The notes: generated by a model not told the origin, from the letters alone. Shown: positions 8,845-17,926, counted from the stretch's first letter. The stretch is DNA of 64,000 bases from Paludibacter jiangxiensis (GCF_001618385.1 NZ_BDCR01000004.1:248001-312000), one strand, 5' to 3'. A program made the numbers and translations.

Positions 8845-10446
8845 ATGAAAAATAAAAACTTCTTCCTTTGTGCTGTCTTGCTCGGCAGCATGTCGTTCGG
8901 CAATGTCTTTGCCGGCAAATCCAAACCAAAAGTTGCAGCAGTTCCCCAACGTGTGATTGCCATCGATTACAATCAGGCGAAAGGTCCCTTGAACACTCAG
9001 TTTAAAGAATGTATCGGTGCCGGACGTGCCAATGAAGGCTTGCGTGCCGACTGGCTGCAACAACTGGCTCTCGTTAAGAAAGAGTGCGGTTTCAAATACA
9101 TCCGCATGCACGGCCTGCTTACCGACGATATGGGCTTGTACCGCGAAGATAAAAATGGTAAGCCTGAGTACAACTATCAATACATCGACGTGTTGTTCGA
9201 TTACCTGTTGAGTATTGGAATGAAACCGTTCGTGGAACTGGGTTTTATGCCCGAAGCGCTGGCAAGCGGCAAACAAACTATCTTCTGGTGGCGCGGAAAT
9301 GTAACTCCTCCAAAGGATTACAATAAATGGGAAGCTCTTGTTCGTAATATGGCTCAGCATTTTACTGAACGTTACGGCGAAAACGAAGTGAAGAGCTGGT
9401 ACTTTGAAGTGTGGAACGAACCCAACCTGAAAGGCGCTTTCTGGACAGGGACGCAGGAAGAATACTTTAAGTTGTATCAATATGCGGTGAATGGTATTAA
9501 GTCGGTCAATAAAGCCTATCGAGTGGGTGGACCAGCCACAGCCGGTGCTGCCTGGGTACCCGAAATGATTGAGTTTTGCCATAAAAATTCATTGCCGCTT
9601 GATTTTGTCAGTACCCACACTTACGGTGTGAAACAGGGCTACCTTGATGAGTATGGTAACTCTGGAACTGTACTCAGCAAAGATCCGATGGCCGTGAGTG
9701 GAGACATTCTCAATTCCCGTAAGCAGATTCAGAATTCGGCCATGCCGGGTCTCGAACTGCACTATACAGAGTGGAGCGCATCTTATACACCGTCCGATCC
9801 GATTCACGACAGCTACCACGAAGCGGCCTACATTCTGCAAAAAATCAAACAGGTGGGCGATGCTGCTACTTCGATGTCGTACTGGGTGTTTACCGATATT
9901 TTTGAAGAAGCGGGGCCACGTTTTACACCGTTTCATGGAGGGTTTGGTTTGCTCAACTATCAGGGCATTAAAAAGCCGGCTTACTATGCCTTTACGTTCC
10001 TGAATAAGCTGGGCGAAACCGAGTTGACGAACAACGACAGTGAGTCGTATGCCTGCAAGAATAGCAAAGGCGATGTGCAGTTGCTTTTATGGGACTTCAC
10101 CAATACCCATCCGGGCGATTCGGTCAACAATCAGGTTTACTACGTGCGCGATCTGCCGGCAAAGAACAAAGGGAAAGTGGTGGTGTCGCTATCGGGTATT
10201 CCGCAAGGAAACTACACGATGGAGCTGTATAAGGTCGGTTACAAAGTGAACGATGCGTATGCTACCTATTATGCGATGAACAAGCCTAACCAACTTACGA
10301 AGCAGCAGGTGGAAGAGATCAAAAAAGCCAACGACGGATCGCCGGTGGCCAAAGAAGAGATTCAGATTGCTGCCGACGGCAAATTCTCCCAAGCGCTTGA
10401 TTTGAGGGAGAACGATGTTTGGTTTGTCAATCTGGTGAAGCGATAA
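8845..10446 (+). CDS. GH39 family glycosidase, beta-xylosidase-like
   Basis: A secreted glycoside hydrolase: a signal peptide of about 23 residues precedes a TIM barrel with the GH39 hallmarks. GFKYIRMHGLLTDDMG (82-97) is typical of the family, Glu192 in EVWNEPNLKG is the predicted acid/base and Glu309 in LHYTEW the predicted nucleophile. A C-terminal beta domain follows from about residue 410. GH39 enzymes mostly remove xylose from xylan oligosaccharides, though other activities are known, so xylosidase is the likely but not proven activity. A structured repeat lies on each side of the gene. The xylanase, GH3 and esterase genes nearby support a role in hemicellulose breakdown. Confidence 0.88.
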   Translation: MKNKNFFLCAVLLGSMSFGNVFAGKSKPKVAAVPQRVIAIDYNQAKGPLNTQFKECIGAGRANEGLRADWLQQLALVKKECGFKYIRMHGLLTDDMGLYREDKNGKPEYNYQYIDVLFDYLLSIGMKPFVELGFMPEALASGKQTIFWWRGNVTPPKDYNKWEALVRNMAQHFTERYGENEVKSWYFEVWNEPNLKGAFWTGTQEEYFKLYQYAVNGIKSVNKAYRVGGPATAGAAWVPEMIEFCHKNSLPLDFVSTHTYGVKQGYLDEYGNSGTVLSKDPMAVSGDILNSRKQIQNSAMPGLELHYTEWSASYTPSDPIHDSYHEAAYILQKIKQVGDAATSMSYWVFTDIFEEAGPRFTPFHGGFGLLNYQGIKKPAYYAFTFLNKLGETELTNNDSESYACKNSKGDVQLLLWDFTNTHPGDSVNNQVYYVRDLPAKNKGKVVVSLSGIPQGNYTMELYKVGYKVNDAYATYYAMNKPNQLTKQQVEEIKKANDGSPVAKEEIQIAADGKFSQALDLRENDVWFVNLVKR

Positions 10447-10455
10447 AGCTTTTTC

Positions 10456-10527
10456 TCGCAAAGGCGCCAAATCGCAAAGAACTCTTTATATCCAGATTTT
10501 TTTTAGCGGCTTGGCGTCATTGCTAGG
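10456..10527 (+). repeat. Direct repeat copy 1 with CGCCAA/TTGGCG arms
   Basis: The element reads CGCAAAGGCGCCAAATCGC, then AAAGAACTCTTTATATCCAG, then a T-rich stretch and GCGGCTTGGCGTCATTGC. The inner arms are partly self-complementary. Copy 2 lies in the same orientation at 11128-11192, on the other side of the 148-aa gene. Confidence 0.7.
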
Positions 10528-10611
10528 TATTATTTTTTTCTTCTGTCGCACGAGGGTATCGATAAGGGAAAGGCGTTTATATACAACCACAAACGATAAA
10601 AATATAATAGA

Positions 10612-11058
10612 ATGAAAGCTTACTATTTTTTCTTGTTGATTCTGGTTTTTTCTGTTTTGTTTACTGTTAGTCAGCGTAGTCAGGCTTCAGATAAATCAAA
10701 GCAAACACACCCTGTGACAAGCGGTAAGAGTTCCTCAATAATGCCTGATTTTTACTTGTATATAGATAGTATGAAAACAGGAGAAGCTTTTACAGATAAG
10801 TCGGACATGTATGGCTACTATCGTTTGCTGTTTGTTTCTAGCGAAGAAATCCGTAGCTTTTATGTCGAGAAAATTAATATTGTAGGGGATGGAATCGTTA
10901 AACTTCAGAATCGCTATAAGATTGAAGACGAGACATTCGGAATAAATATTAACGATTCTGACTTCAAGTTTTTACAATGGAAGTCTCCTGAATTAATAGA
11001 AGTTTATAGCCGGGGTAAAAAGGTTGTTCTTAATTTGACATTAAAGACGAGCCTTTGA
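10612..11058 (+). CDS. Hypothetical secreted protein, 148 aa
   Basis: I do not recognise a family. The N-terminus (MKAYYFFLLILVFSVLFTV) is a signal peptide or membrane anchor, followed by a polar linker and a mixed alpha/beta segment with DFYLYIDSMKTGEAFTDKS and a C-terminal EVYSRGKKVVLNLTL strand. The gene stands alone and is AT-richer than its neighbours. It is bracketed by two directly repeated intergenic elements (10456-10527 and 11128-11192), an arrangement compatible with insertion as a unit. The coding call rests on the intact frame, the plausible signal sequence and the spacing. Confidence 0.65.
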   Translation: MKAYYFFLLILVFSVLFTVSQRSQASDKSKQTHPVTSGKSSSIMPDFYLYIDSMKTGEAFTDKSDMYGYYRLLFVSSEEIRSFYVEKINIVGDGIVKLQNRYKIEDETFGININDSDFKFLQWKSPELIEVYSRGKKVVLNLTLKTSL

Positions 11059-11127
11059 AATGTAAGATGAGTTTGCAATTTTACTGGATAAGGTGTGATT
11101 CTGTTTTACAGTAAATGAAATTCACAC

Positions 11128-11192
11128 AAAAACGCCAAGTCGCAAAGAACTGTTTATATTCAGATTCTTTAGCGTCTTGGCGTCTTTGCGAG
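11128..11192 (+). repeat. Direct repeat copy 2 with CGCCAAG/CTTGGCG arms
   Basis: ACGCCAAGTCGC pairs with GCGTCTTGGCGT (one mismatch in twelve) around a loop containing AAAGAACTGTTTATATTCAG. It is close to the copy at 10456-10527 in order, orientation and loop words. As a hairpin between two convergent genes it may also act in transcript termination, though no clean T-run follows. Confidence 0.7.
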
Positions 11193-11207
11193 ATATGATT
11201 TTACCGA

Positions 11208-11807
11208 TTATTTGAAAATTTTGATGCGCTCTTCAAGCGGTTGAAACTGTTTGGCATCGGGCTGAAAAGTCGGTTTACCGAAAGGCATCTGAGCAATCAG
11301 TTTCCACGATGCGGGCACATTCCACTCTATCTTTACGTCTTCTTCAATCAGTTCGTTGTAGTGCTGCAGCGAAGCACCGAATCCTTCGGCTTCCAGTGCG
11401 GTCCAGATCACAAACTGGTGCATTCCGCTCGCCTGTAGCGACCATGAAGGAAAATTGTGTGCATATGGAGGGAACTGGTTTTGCAGATTTTCCACCACGC
11501 TGTTATCTTCGAAATAGAGAACAGTCCCATATCCGCTCTTGAAAGAATCAATCTTCACTTCGGTGGCTCCGAAATTTTCAGCAGGAACAATCTTTCGCAA
11601 AGCTTCTTTGGTGATGTCCCATAGCTGGTCGTGCTGAGCGCCCAGCAACAAAATCAGCCTTGCACTTTGAGAGTTGAATGCCGACGGGGTATACTTCACG
11701 GCATGTTCTATCACCTCCTGAATCTTTTGATCAGAAACGACGGTTTCTTTACTAATCCCATAAAAGGAACGTCTTGCTTCTACTGCTGAATAAAAATCTT
11801 TTGCCAT
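11208..11807 (-). CDS. Nitroreductase family protein (Frm2/YdfN-like)
   Basis: An FMN-dependent oxidoreductase-like protein of the nitroreductase superfamily. The N-terminal AVEARRSFYGIS is the usual cofactor-phosphate region; YTPSAFNSQSARLILL and the later GFGASLQHYN and MPFGKP motifs match the compact fungal-type Frm2/HBN branch. From the ATG at 11807 it is 199 aa, normal for this branch; an earlier in-frame start at 11933 adds 42 residues without family resemblance. A -7-like box TACATTTG lies at 11844-11837 on the minus strand. Substrates (nitro-compounds, quinones or lipid-related) cannot be told from sequence. Confidence 0.88.
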   Translation of the reverse strand: MAKDFYSAVEARRSFYGISKETVVSDQKIQEVIEHAVKYTPSAFNSQSARLILLLGAQHDQLWDITKEALRKIVPAENFGATEVKIDSFKSGYGTVLYFEDNSVVENLQNQFPPYAHNFPSWSLQASGMHQFVIWTALEAEGFGASLQHYNELIEEDVKIEWNVPASWKLIAQMPFGKPTFQPDAKQFQPLEERIKIFK

Positions 11808-11974
11808 AATCGTATTTTTATTTTGTTTTCTATATGCAAATGTAATATCTGGTTTCACGTTTTGGGTTACAGTTTCAGGAAAGGATGTGGTACATTTCGG
11901 AAGAGAGCAGAAAAAAGAGGGAGAAAGATTCAAAAGGTGATTAATTGTAGTAATTTTGAAGTTGAATCACCGCC

Positions 11975-13009
11975 ATGGAAGCTTACGAACCCGATAAATG
12001 GAGCCGTCCGGCAATGTGGCAGGAGCAGTTGCCGGAGATGAAAGTGCAGTGTCATCTCTGCCCTCTCGAATGTGTTTTGCATCCGGGACAAACAGGAATA
12101 TGTCGTACTCGTATCAATAATGAAGGGGTAGTGTACACACAGGCTTATGGTAATCCCTGCTCCATTAGCATTGATCCGATTGAAAAGAAGCCGTTGTTTC
12201 ATTTCTTTCCCGGCAGTGGCATTTACTCTCTTTCTACGGCCGGATGCAATTTTCGATGCCTTAATTGCCAAAACTGGCAGATTTCACAGGCGTCACCCCG
12301 CACATTACAGCATTTTGAACTTACTCCTCTCGAAGTAGTACAACAAGCTCTTCGACACGATACTGACAGTATTGCCTTTACGTATACCGAACCAACAGTG
12401 TTTTACGAATATCTTCTCGATACGGCATCTATTGCCAAAGAAAAAGGTTTGAAAACAGTGTTTATTTCAAATGGGTTCATCAATAAAAAACCGCTTGCAG
12501 GACTAATGCCGTGGCTCGATGCGGCCAATATTGACCTGAAGTGTTTTGATGATGAAATATATCGTCACCTTGACGGAGGAAGGCTGCAACCGGTGCTTGA
12601 TACGCTGAAGATGCTAAAAGCCGGCGGCGTTTGGTTGGAAATTACCAATCTGCTTGTTCCCGGATATACCGATAGTCCTGAAATGATATTGGTTATGTGC
12701 GAATGGCTGGTTGCGAATGGTTTTGCAGATACTCCGCTTCATTTCAGCCGTTTCTTTCCTACCTACAAGCTGAAAGAAATCCCGTCGACAGCCGAAACTG
12801 TGCTGATTCATGCCAAAGCCATTGCCGAGAAATGCGGTATGAGATTTGTTTACATCGGCAATGTGCCTGATCTGCATGGTGAAAATACTATTTGCCCGGT
12901 TTGCCGGCAATTGTTGATAGAACGGGTAGGGTACAGGGTAAAATCGAACTATATCCATCACGGTCGTTGTGTCTTTTGCGGCGAACCTATTCCCGGCGTT
13001 TGGCAGTAA
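11975..13009 (+). CDS. amrS: AmmeMemoRadiSam system radical SAM enzyme
   Basis: A radical S-adenosylmethionine enzyme. The 4Fe-4S site is Cys91, Cys95 and Cys98 in AGCNFRCLNCQNW. It has the two cysteine clusters typical of the AmrS branch: an N-terminal CHLCPLEC with GICRTR (26-45), and a C-terminal CPVC...CVFCGEP pair that could bind a second metal. AmrS proteins are related to pyruvate-formate-lyase-activating enzymes and are nearly always encoded with Memo and AMMECR1 homologues; the reaction is not established. Here the partner is the fusion gene at 15523-16956, separated by a GH3 gene and on the other strand. The gene is divergent from the nitroreductase gene. Confidence 0.9.
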   Translation: MEAYEPDKWSRPAMWQEQLPEMKVQCHLCPLECVLHPGQTGICRTRINNEGVVYTQAYGNPCSISIDPIEKKPLFHFFPGSGIYSLSTAGCNFRCLNCQNWQISQASPRTLQHFELTPLEVVQQALRHDTDSIAFTYTEPTVFYEYLLDTASIAKEKGLKTVFISNGFINKKPLAGLMPWLDAANIDLKCFDDEIYRHLDGGRLQPVLDTLKMLKAGGVWLEITNLLVPGYTDSPEMILVMCEWLVANGFADTPLHFSRFFPTYKLKEIPSTAETVLIHAKAIAEKCGMRFVYIGNVPDLHGENTICPVCRQLLIERVGYRVKSNYIHHGRCVFCGEPIPGVWQ

Positions 13010-13067
13010 ACAAGTTTCTTGAATGTCCACATCTTAGTATAAAAGACGGTTCTTAACCCGATTCTTA

Positions 13068-13126
13068 TAACTCCGTTCTTTAGGACAGAGCAAAGTCAGG
13101 TTGACCATGCATTGGCTTTAGCCTTG
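13068..13126. repeat. Half copy of the CTCCGTCC/GGCTTTAGCC repeat
   Basis: The order matches the left half of the element at 8639-8780: ATAACTCCGT, then CTTTAGGACAGAG, a TGACCATGC spacer, and GGCTTTAGCC (13114-13123). The first hairpin has decayed (one A:C mismatch) and the right half is missing. The rest of the gap up to the GH3 gene (13127-13281) holds no further feature I can support. Confidence 0.75.
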
Positions 13127-13281
13127 ATGACAGGCGTTTTATTTGTTTTATCATCATAAATAGTACCATTGGTTAACTATTTGATTGTGTTATAAAAGAA
13201 GGGCGAATGGCTCTTTTTTTTGTGATAGTTTTTGTAAATTCGGACATTATTTCAAACAACACTTATTTTAAGATCAAACCT

Positions 13282-15513
13282 ATGAAAAAACTCGTATTAG
13301 CCTCCTTTTTGCTGACGATTCCGCTGCTTGCCGTCTGCCAGAATGGAGAGAAATTTGTGAACGATTTATTGTCGAAAATGACCCTCGACGAAAAAATCGG
13401 GCAGTTAAACCAGTACACCAGTGATGGTGCTGCTACCGGTAAGATTACCGTAGATGCGGAGAAAGAAAAGCAGATCAGAGAAGGAAAAGTGGGCTCCATG
13501 CTCAATGTGATGGGAGTGGATAAAACCCGTGCATTGCAGGAAGTCGCCATCCAGTCGCGGTTGCACATTCCTCTGTTGTTCGGACTGGACGTAATTCATG
13601 GCTTGCGTACCACCTTTCCGATACCTTTGGCTGAAGCGGCCAGTTGGGATATGTGGCTGATGGAGAAATCGGCACGTATTGCGGCCACAGAAGCTTCGGC
13701 TTATGGCATTCACTGGACATTTGCCCCGATGGTGGATATTGCCCGTGATCCGCGCTGGGGACGCGTGATGGAAGGTGCCGGTGAAGACACCTATTTTGGA
13801 TGTCTTGCTGCACGTGCACGTGTAAAAGGTTTTCAGGGTGCAGGACTGGGCAACACCGATGCCATCATGGCTTGTGCAAAGCATTTTGCGGCCTATGGCG
13901 CTGCTGTCGGTGGCCGTGATTACAATTCGGTGGATATGAGTCTTCGCCAGTTGAATGAAACCTATCTGCCGCCATTCCGCGCCGCGGTAGAAAGTGGCGT
14001 GGCTACGCTGATGAACTCGTTTAACGACATCAATGGCATTCCTGCCACGGCAAACAGTTATATTTTGCGAGACAAACTGAAAAAAGAGTGGAATTTCAAG
14101 GGATTTGTTGTCAGCGACTGGGGAAGTATCGGCGAGATGATTCCGCATGGATATGCGAAAGATAGCTACGATGCAGCAAAGAAAGCCATTTTGGCGGGCA
14201 GCGACATGGATATGGAGAGCCGTTGCTATCGCGATAACCTGAAGCAACTGGTAGCGGATGGCAGGGTGCCGGTATCGTTTATTGATGATGCAGTAAAACG
14301 TATTTTGTTGAAAAAATATGAGTTAGGTCTATTCAAAGATCCTTTCCGCTTTTGCAATGAACAACGCCAACAGCAGCAAACCAATAATGCCGACAACCGA
14401 AAAGCTGCCCGTGAAATTGGCGAAAAAAGTGTTGTATTGCTCGAAAACAAACCGGTAAATGGCAAGCCTTTATTGCCACTTTCAAAGAAAAATATGACCC
14501 TCGCTCTGATTGGCCCATTTGCAAAGGCTACTGTTGAAAATCATGGCTTTTGGTCGGTTGCTTTTCCTGATGATGCGCAACGGATTGTCTCTCTGTATGA
14601 CGGCATCGCTTTGCAACTCGACAAAAGCTCGACATTGCTTTATACCAAAGGCTGCAACGTGAAAGACGAGGATACTTCAAATTTTGGAGCAGCTGTCGAT
14701 CTGGCCAACAAAGCCGACGTGGTGATTCTCTCTCTGGGAGAAGCTCCCGATATGAGCGGTGAAGCAAAAAGCCGCAGTTCTATACGTCTGCCGGGTGTGC
14801 AGGAAGATTTGTTGAAAAGGGTTTGCGCTACGGGTAAACCGGTTATTTTGCTGATTAGCGCCGGGCGGCCTCTCGTTTTCAACTGGGCTGCGGATAATGT
14901 TCCGGCTATCCTCTATACTTGGTGGTTGGGTACCGAAGCCGGAAATTCGATTGCAGATGTTCTTTTCGGCGAATACAATCCTGCCGGAAAACTGCCCATG
15001 TCTTTTCCTCGCACCGAAGGGCAGATCCCCATTTACTACAATCATTACAGCACAGGACGCCCGGCTAAAAACGACGATGACAAGAATTATGTTTCGGCCT
15101 ATATCGATTTGCAAAACAGTCCGCGCTATGCTTTTGGTTACGGTTTAAGCTATACTTCGTTTGATATTGCCAACCTGAAGTTGTCTTCCGATAAGCTGAA
15201 AATAAAAGGTGATAAGCTGAAAGTAACTGTCGATGTGAAAAATACTGGCAATTATGATGGCGAAGAAGTGGTACAGTTGTATGTGCGCGACTTGGTGGGA
15301 AGTGTGGTTCGTCCTGTTCGCGAGCTGAAAGGCTTTCAGAAGATCTTCCTGAAAAAAGGAGAAATGCGTAATGTGGAATTTACCCTGTCACCCGACGATC
15401 TGAAATTTTACAATAATGACCTTCAGCATATTAACGAATCCGGAGAATATGACCTGTTTGTGGGTAATTCGTCTCAGGCTGCATTAAAAGGGCATTTTGA
15501 GCTGACAGAGTAA
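13282..15513 (+). CDS. bglX: GH3 family beta-glucosidase
   Basis: A secreted or periplasmic exo-acting beta-glycosidase. After a signal peptide (MKKLVLASFLLTIPLLAVCQ) come the GH3 N-terminal barrel, the alpha/beta sandwich and a C-terminal fibronectin-III-like domain. The substrate-binding KHFAAYG (200-206) and the nucleophile Asp279 in GFVVSDWGS are intact. The 743 aa length is that of BglX-type enzymes. A longer in-frame start at 13207 adds 25 residues before the clear signal peptide and is rejected. The usual substrates are beta-1,4-glucosides or xylosides; the neighbouring GH39 and GH11 genes make plant oligosaccharides likely. It sits between the two AmmeMemoRadiSam genes. Confidence 0.92.
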   Translation: MKKLVLASFLLTIPLLAVCQNGEKFVNDLLSKMTLDEKIGQLNQYTSDGAATGKITVDAEKEKQIREGKVGSMLNVMGVDKTRALQEVAIQSRLHIPLLFGLDVIHGLRTTFPIPLAEAASWDMWLMEKSARIAATEASAYGIHWTFAPMVDIARDPRWGRVMEGAGEDTYFGCLAARARVKGFQGAGLGNTDAIMACAKHFAAYGAAVGGRDYNSVDMSLRQLNETYLPPFRAAVESGVATLMNSFNDINGIPATANSYILRDKLKKEWNFKGFVVSDWGSIGEMIPHGYAKDSYDAAKKAILAGSDMDMESRCYRDNLKQLVADGRVPVSFIDDAVKRILLKKYELGLFKDPFRFCNEQRQQQQTNNADNRKAAREIGEKSVVLLENKPVNGKPLLPLSKKNMTLALIGPFAKATVENHGFWSVAFPDDAQRIVSLYDGIALQLDKSSTLLYTKGCNVKDEDTSNFGAAVDLANKADVVILSLGEAPDMSGEAKSRSSIRLPGVQEDLLKRVCATGKPVILLISAGRPLVFNWAADNVPAILYTWWLGTEAGNSIADVLFGEYNPAGKLPMSFPRTEGQIPIYYNHYSTGRPAKNDDDKNYVSAYIDLQNSPRYAFGYGLSYTSFDIANLKLSSDKLKIKGDKLKVTVDVKNTGNYDGEEVVQLYVRDLVGSVVRPVRELKGFQKIFLKKGEMRNVEFTLSPDDLKFYNNDLQHINESGEYDLFVGNSSQAALKGHFELTE

Positions 15514-15522
15514 ATTGAGGAG

Positions 15523-16956
15523 CTATCTGTCTACCTCTTCAGGAAAAACAGTAGCAGTAAAGACATACAGGTTGGCTTTTTTCCATCCATCCCAATCGAG
15601 ACCGGCTTTATCACGGGCGCAATGACCTAAAAATTGCTCCGTGCTCCAGCCGGTTTCTGTTGCTACCTGCGGCAGAAATACACCGGAGCGGAAACCGTCT
15701 TCAATGTAAATGCCGTGTTTGCCCAGTTTTATTTCAGCAATATTGTCGATATGGCGTAAAGGGGATAGAACCGATATTTCAATGTCGATATCTGGTAACT
15801 CGTCTTTTCGAACAGGGGCAAAACGAGAATCACGACATGCGGCTGCAATCGTCATTTCCTGTACCACCTGATAGAGAGGAATATCGCTGGTCATGCGGCC
15901 GATGCAGCCCCTTAGTTTCCCGTTTTTATGCAGGGAAACAAAGGCGCCGCAATGTTCATGAAGCGATGAAGGCAAATCGGCCGGTTCAAATTCATATATT
16001 CGTTCGTAGACACAAAATTCTTTTAGCGTGTTTTTGGAAATCTCCAACAACATCGCTTTTTCTTCCATGGTCAGACTGAAACCGTTCTTTTCTTCCTTGT
16101 GCTCAGCAACCGCTATTCCCCAATAACCAACTACCCGGTTGCGGTCTCCATAGTATTTCGTATCGCCGGAGTTCCGGTAATCGACGGCATAATACTTCAG
16201 GTTTTCATTCCCTACAGTCATATAGAGCAGCGTGAGTACCGAAGTCCATCCGCAAAGGCTGGTGGCCAGATGAGGTATATGCTGAGAAATGTTTTCTGCC
16301 AAGGTATTCATCAACGCTTTGGGATTGTTCTCCAGAATGGCATCTTTGGTTTTTGCATCAATTTCCTGTGCATCTTTATAACCCGGATAGTGTGAAAAAT
16401 CGGTGCTGATGATAAAAAGATTTTCGGAAGATAAATAATGCTTTAATACCGAGGCAATTCGTGAGCATACGGAAGGCGTAGCTGTTCCAATGAGTATCGG
16501 AACGATGCTGTAGTCATGTTTCATTACATGATGCAGGATCGGCAGCTGTACTTCAATCGTATGTTCGTCCTGATGGTGTTTGCCATTGCATGAAAATATG
16601 TCCGGATGCCTTTCAACAAGCATCTTGCAAAAAGCGGTATCAACCTTTTCTACGCCATAGGGCATTACAAAGTTACCATCGCAATACAGCGAGGCTTTTT
16701 CAAATGCGTCGTGGTGCGATGAGCCGATAATAAACACTCTTTTATAGTGAGCGTCGGGATCTATCTGGTTGAAAGCCGAAGCTGCTACAGAGCCCGAAAA
16801 CATATATCCCGCATGAGGAGCAATAATTGCTCTTACGTATTTTACCTGTTTAGGCTCTGCTCCCGCAAACAGTCCGGCAACCTGCTGCTTGAGGATGTCG
16901 GGCTCTTCGGGATAAAACTTGCCAGCAACGGCCGGAAGTCTGTCTGTTGAATTCAT
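15523..16956 (-). CDS. AmmeMemoRadiSam protein B-A fusion (Memo + AMMECR1)
   Basis: Two domains normally encoded separately are joined. Residues 1-285 form a Memo-like domain related to class III extradiol dioxygenases: the residues matching the metal ligands of human MEMO1 are kept (His48 in APHAGYMFSG, His81/82 in GSSHH, Cys235 in SLCGW). Residues 295-477 form an AMMECR1 domain with the signature LRGCIG (348-353), plus CRDSRFAP and EISVLSP. The chemical role is unknown for the family. The ATG at 16956 starts at the domain; another at 17001 adds 15 residues and overlaps the upstream stomatin gene by 11 bases. It converges with the GH3 gene, 9 bases from it. Confidence 0.9.
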   Translation of the reverse strand: MNSTDRLPAVAGKFYPEEPDILKQQVAGLFAGAEPKQVKYVRAIIAPHAGYMFSGSVAASAFNQIDPDAHYKRVFIIGSSHHDAFEKASLYCDGNFVMPYGVEKVDTAFCKMLVERHPDIFSCNGKHHQDEHTIEVQLPILHHVMKHDYSIVPILIGTATPSVCSRIASVLKHYLSSENLFIISTDFSHYPGYKDAQEIDAKTKDAILENNPKALMNTLAENISQHIPHLATSLCGWTSVLTLLYMTVGNENLKYYAVDYRNSGDTKYYGDRNRVVGYWGIAVAEHKEEKNGFSLTMEEKAMLLEISKNTLKEFCVYERIYEFEPADLPSSLHEHCGAFVSLHKNGKLRGCIGRMTSDIPLYQVVQEMTIAAACRDSRFAPVRKDELPDIDIEISVLSPLRHIDNIAEIKLGKHGIYIEDGFRSGVFLPQVATETGWSTEQFLGHCARDKAGLDWDGWKKANLYVFTATVFPEEVDR

Positions 16957-16990
16957 ATGCTGTTCAAATTCAATTAAGTACTTCTTGTTG

Positions 16991-17926
16991 TCAATAAACA
17001 ATATCGCTCACACCTTCTTTGCCGGATTGCCGTTGTTCTTTTTCCTTATCCTGTTGTATTGATTTGGTAAGAGCAATAGTTCCGGTAAGTCCGCCCAGAC
17101 TCATGGTTTCTATAGCAGAACTTGGCACTACAACAATGGTGGAGTTGGTTTTCAGACCTTCGTATAACATATTCATGGCACGCAGATGGAATGCTGTCGG
17201 ATTTTCCGAATAGGTTCTGGCTGCTTCTTCAAATTTGCTGGCAATCTGACGTTCCGAATCACCCAGAATAACTCTCGCCTGTCGTTCGCGCTCGGCTTGT
17301 GCCTGCATTGACATGGCAGTTTCAAGTCCCTGAGGAATAAGCACATCTTTTACTTCAACCGAAATGACATTAATGCCCCACGGTTCTGTTCGTTCATCAA
17401 TGATATTGCGCAAAAGTTCGCTGATTTTTTCACGGCCTTCCAGCATATCCGAAAGCATAGTTTTACCGATAACATCACGTAAGGCAGTCTGAGAAGCCCA
17501 ACTGATAGCGCTGTAATAATCGGATACATCAATTGCTGCTTTTTTAGGATCAATAACTTTCCAGAAGAGAACCGCATCTACATCCACCGGAACGGTGTCT
17601 TTAGTCAATGTTTTTTCTGCCTTGAAAGAGGTTGTGATAACCCGAATGTCAATCCAGTAAGGAATGTAATCAACAATAGGAATAATAAAGAAAATGCCGG
17701 GTCCGCGAAGAGCATGAAACTTGCCGAGACGTAGAACGACGGCTCTGTCCCACTGGTTAGCAACCTTTGTTGCCCATGCTACAAATATTGCTACTATGAA
17801 GCTGATTATTAAAATGACATGACTTGTTGTGTCAGTGAAGTCGGGACTTATTAAAAGAGCAAGTCCGATACCGATTAAGACAATAATTACAAAGAGTAAC
17901 GCTGCAATAGAACCTACATTTTTCAT
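16991..17926 (-). CDS. Stomatin/slipin-like SPFH domain membrane protein
   Basis: A membrane-anchored scaffold protein of the SPFH superfamily. Two hydrophobic segments (about 6-28 and 36-55) precede the SPFH domain (WDRAVVLRLGKF...GPGIFFIIPIVD), followed by the coiled segment AQAERERQARVILGDSERQ and an alanine-rich C-terminus, the usual slipin order. Such proteins form membrane oligomers and often pair with an NfeD-type partner; no nfeD gene is present here. Instead the next gene on the strand, 34 bases on, is the Memo-AMMECR1 fusion, so the two are probably an operon. Cellular role unknown. Confidence 0.9.
   Translation of the reverse strand: MKNVGSIAALLFVIIVLIGIGLALLISPDFTDTTSHVILIISFIVAIFVAWATKVANQWDRAVVLRLGKFHALRGPGIFFIIPIVDYIPYWIDIRVITTSFKAEKTLTKDTVPVDVDAVLFWKVIDPKKAAIDVSDYYSAISWASQTALRDVIGKTMLSDMLEGREKISELLRNIIDERTEPWGINVISVEVKDVLIPQGLETAMSMQAQAERERQARVILGDSERQIASKFEEAARTYSENPTAFHLRAMNMLYEGLKTNSTIVVVPSSAIETMSLGGLTGTIALTKSIQQDKEKEQRQSGKEGVSDIVY

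Noticed and set aside
13405-14247. 280-codon minus-strand open frame inside the GH3 gene
   Set aside because: Antisense shadow of a well-supported glycosidase; no domain or signal visible.
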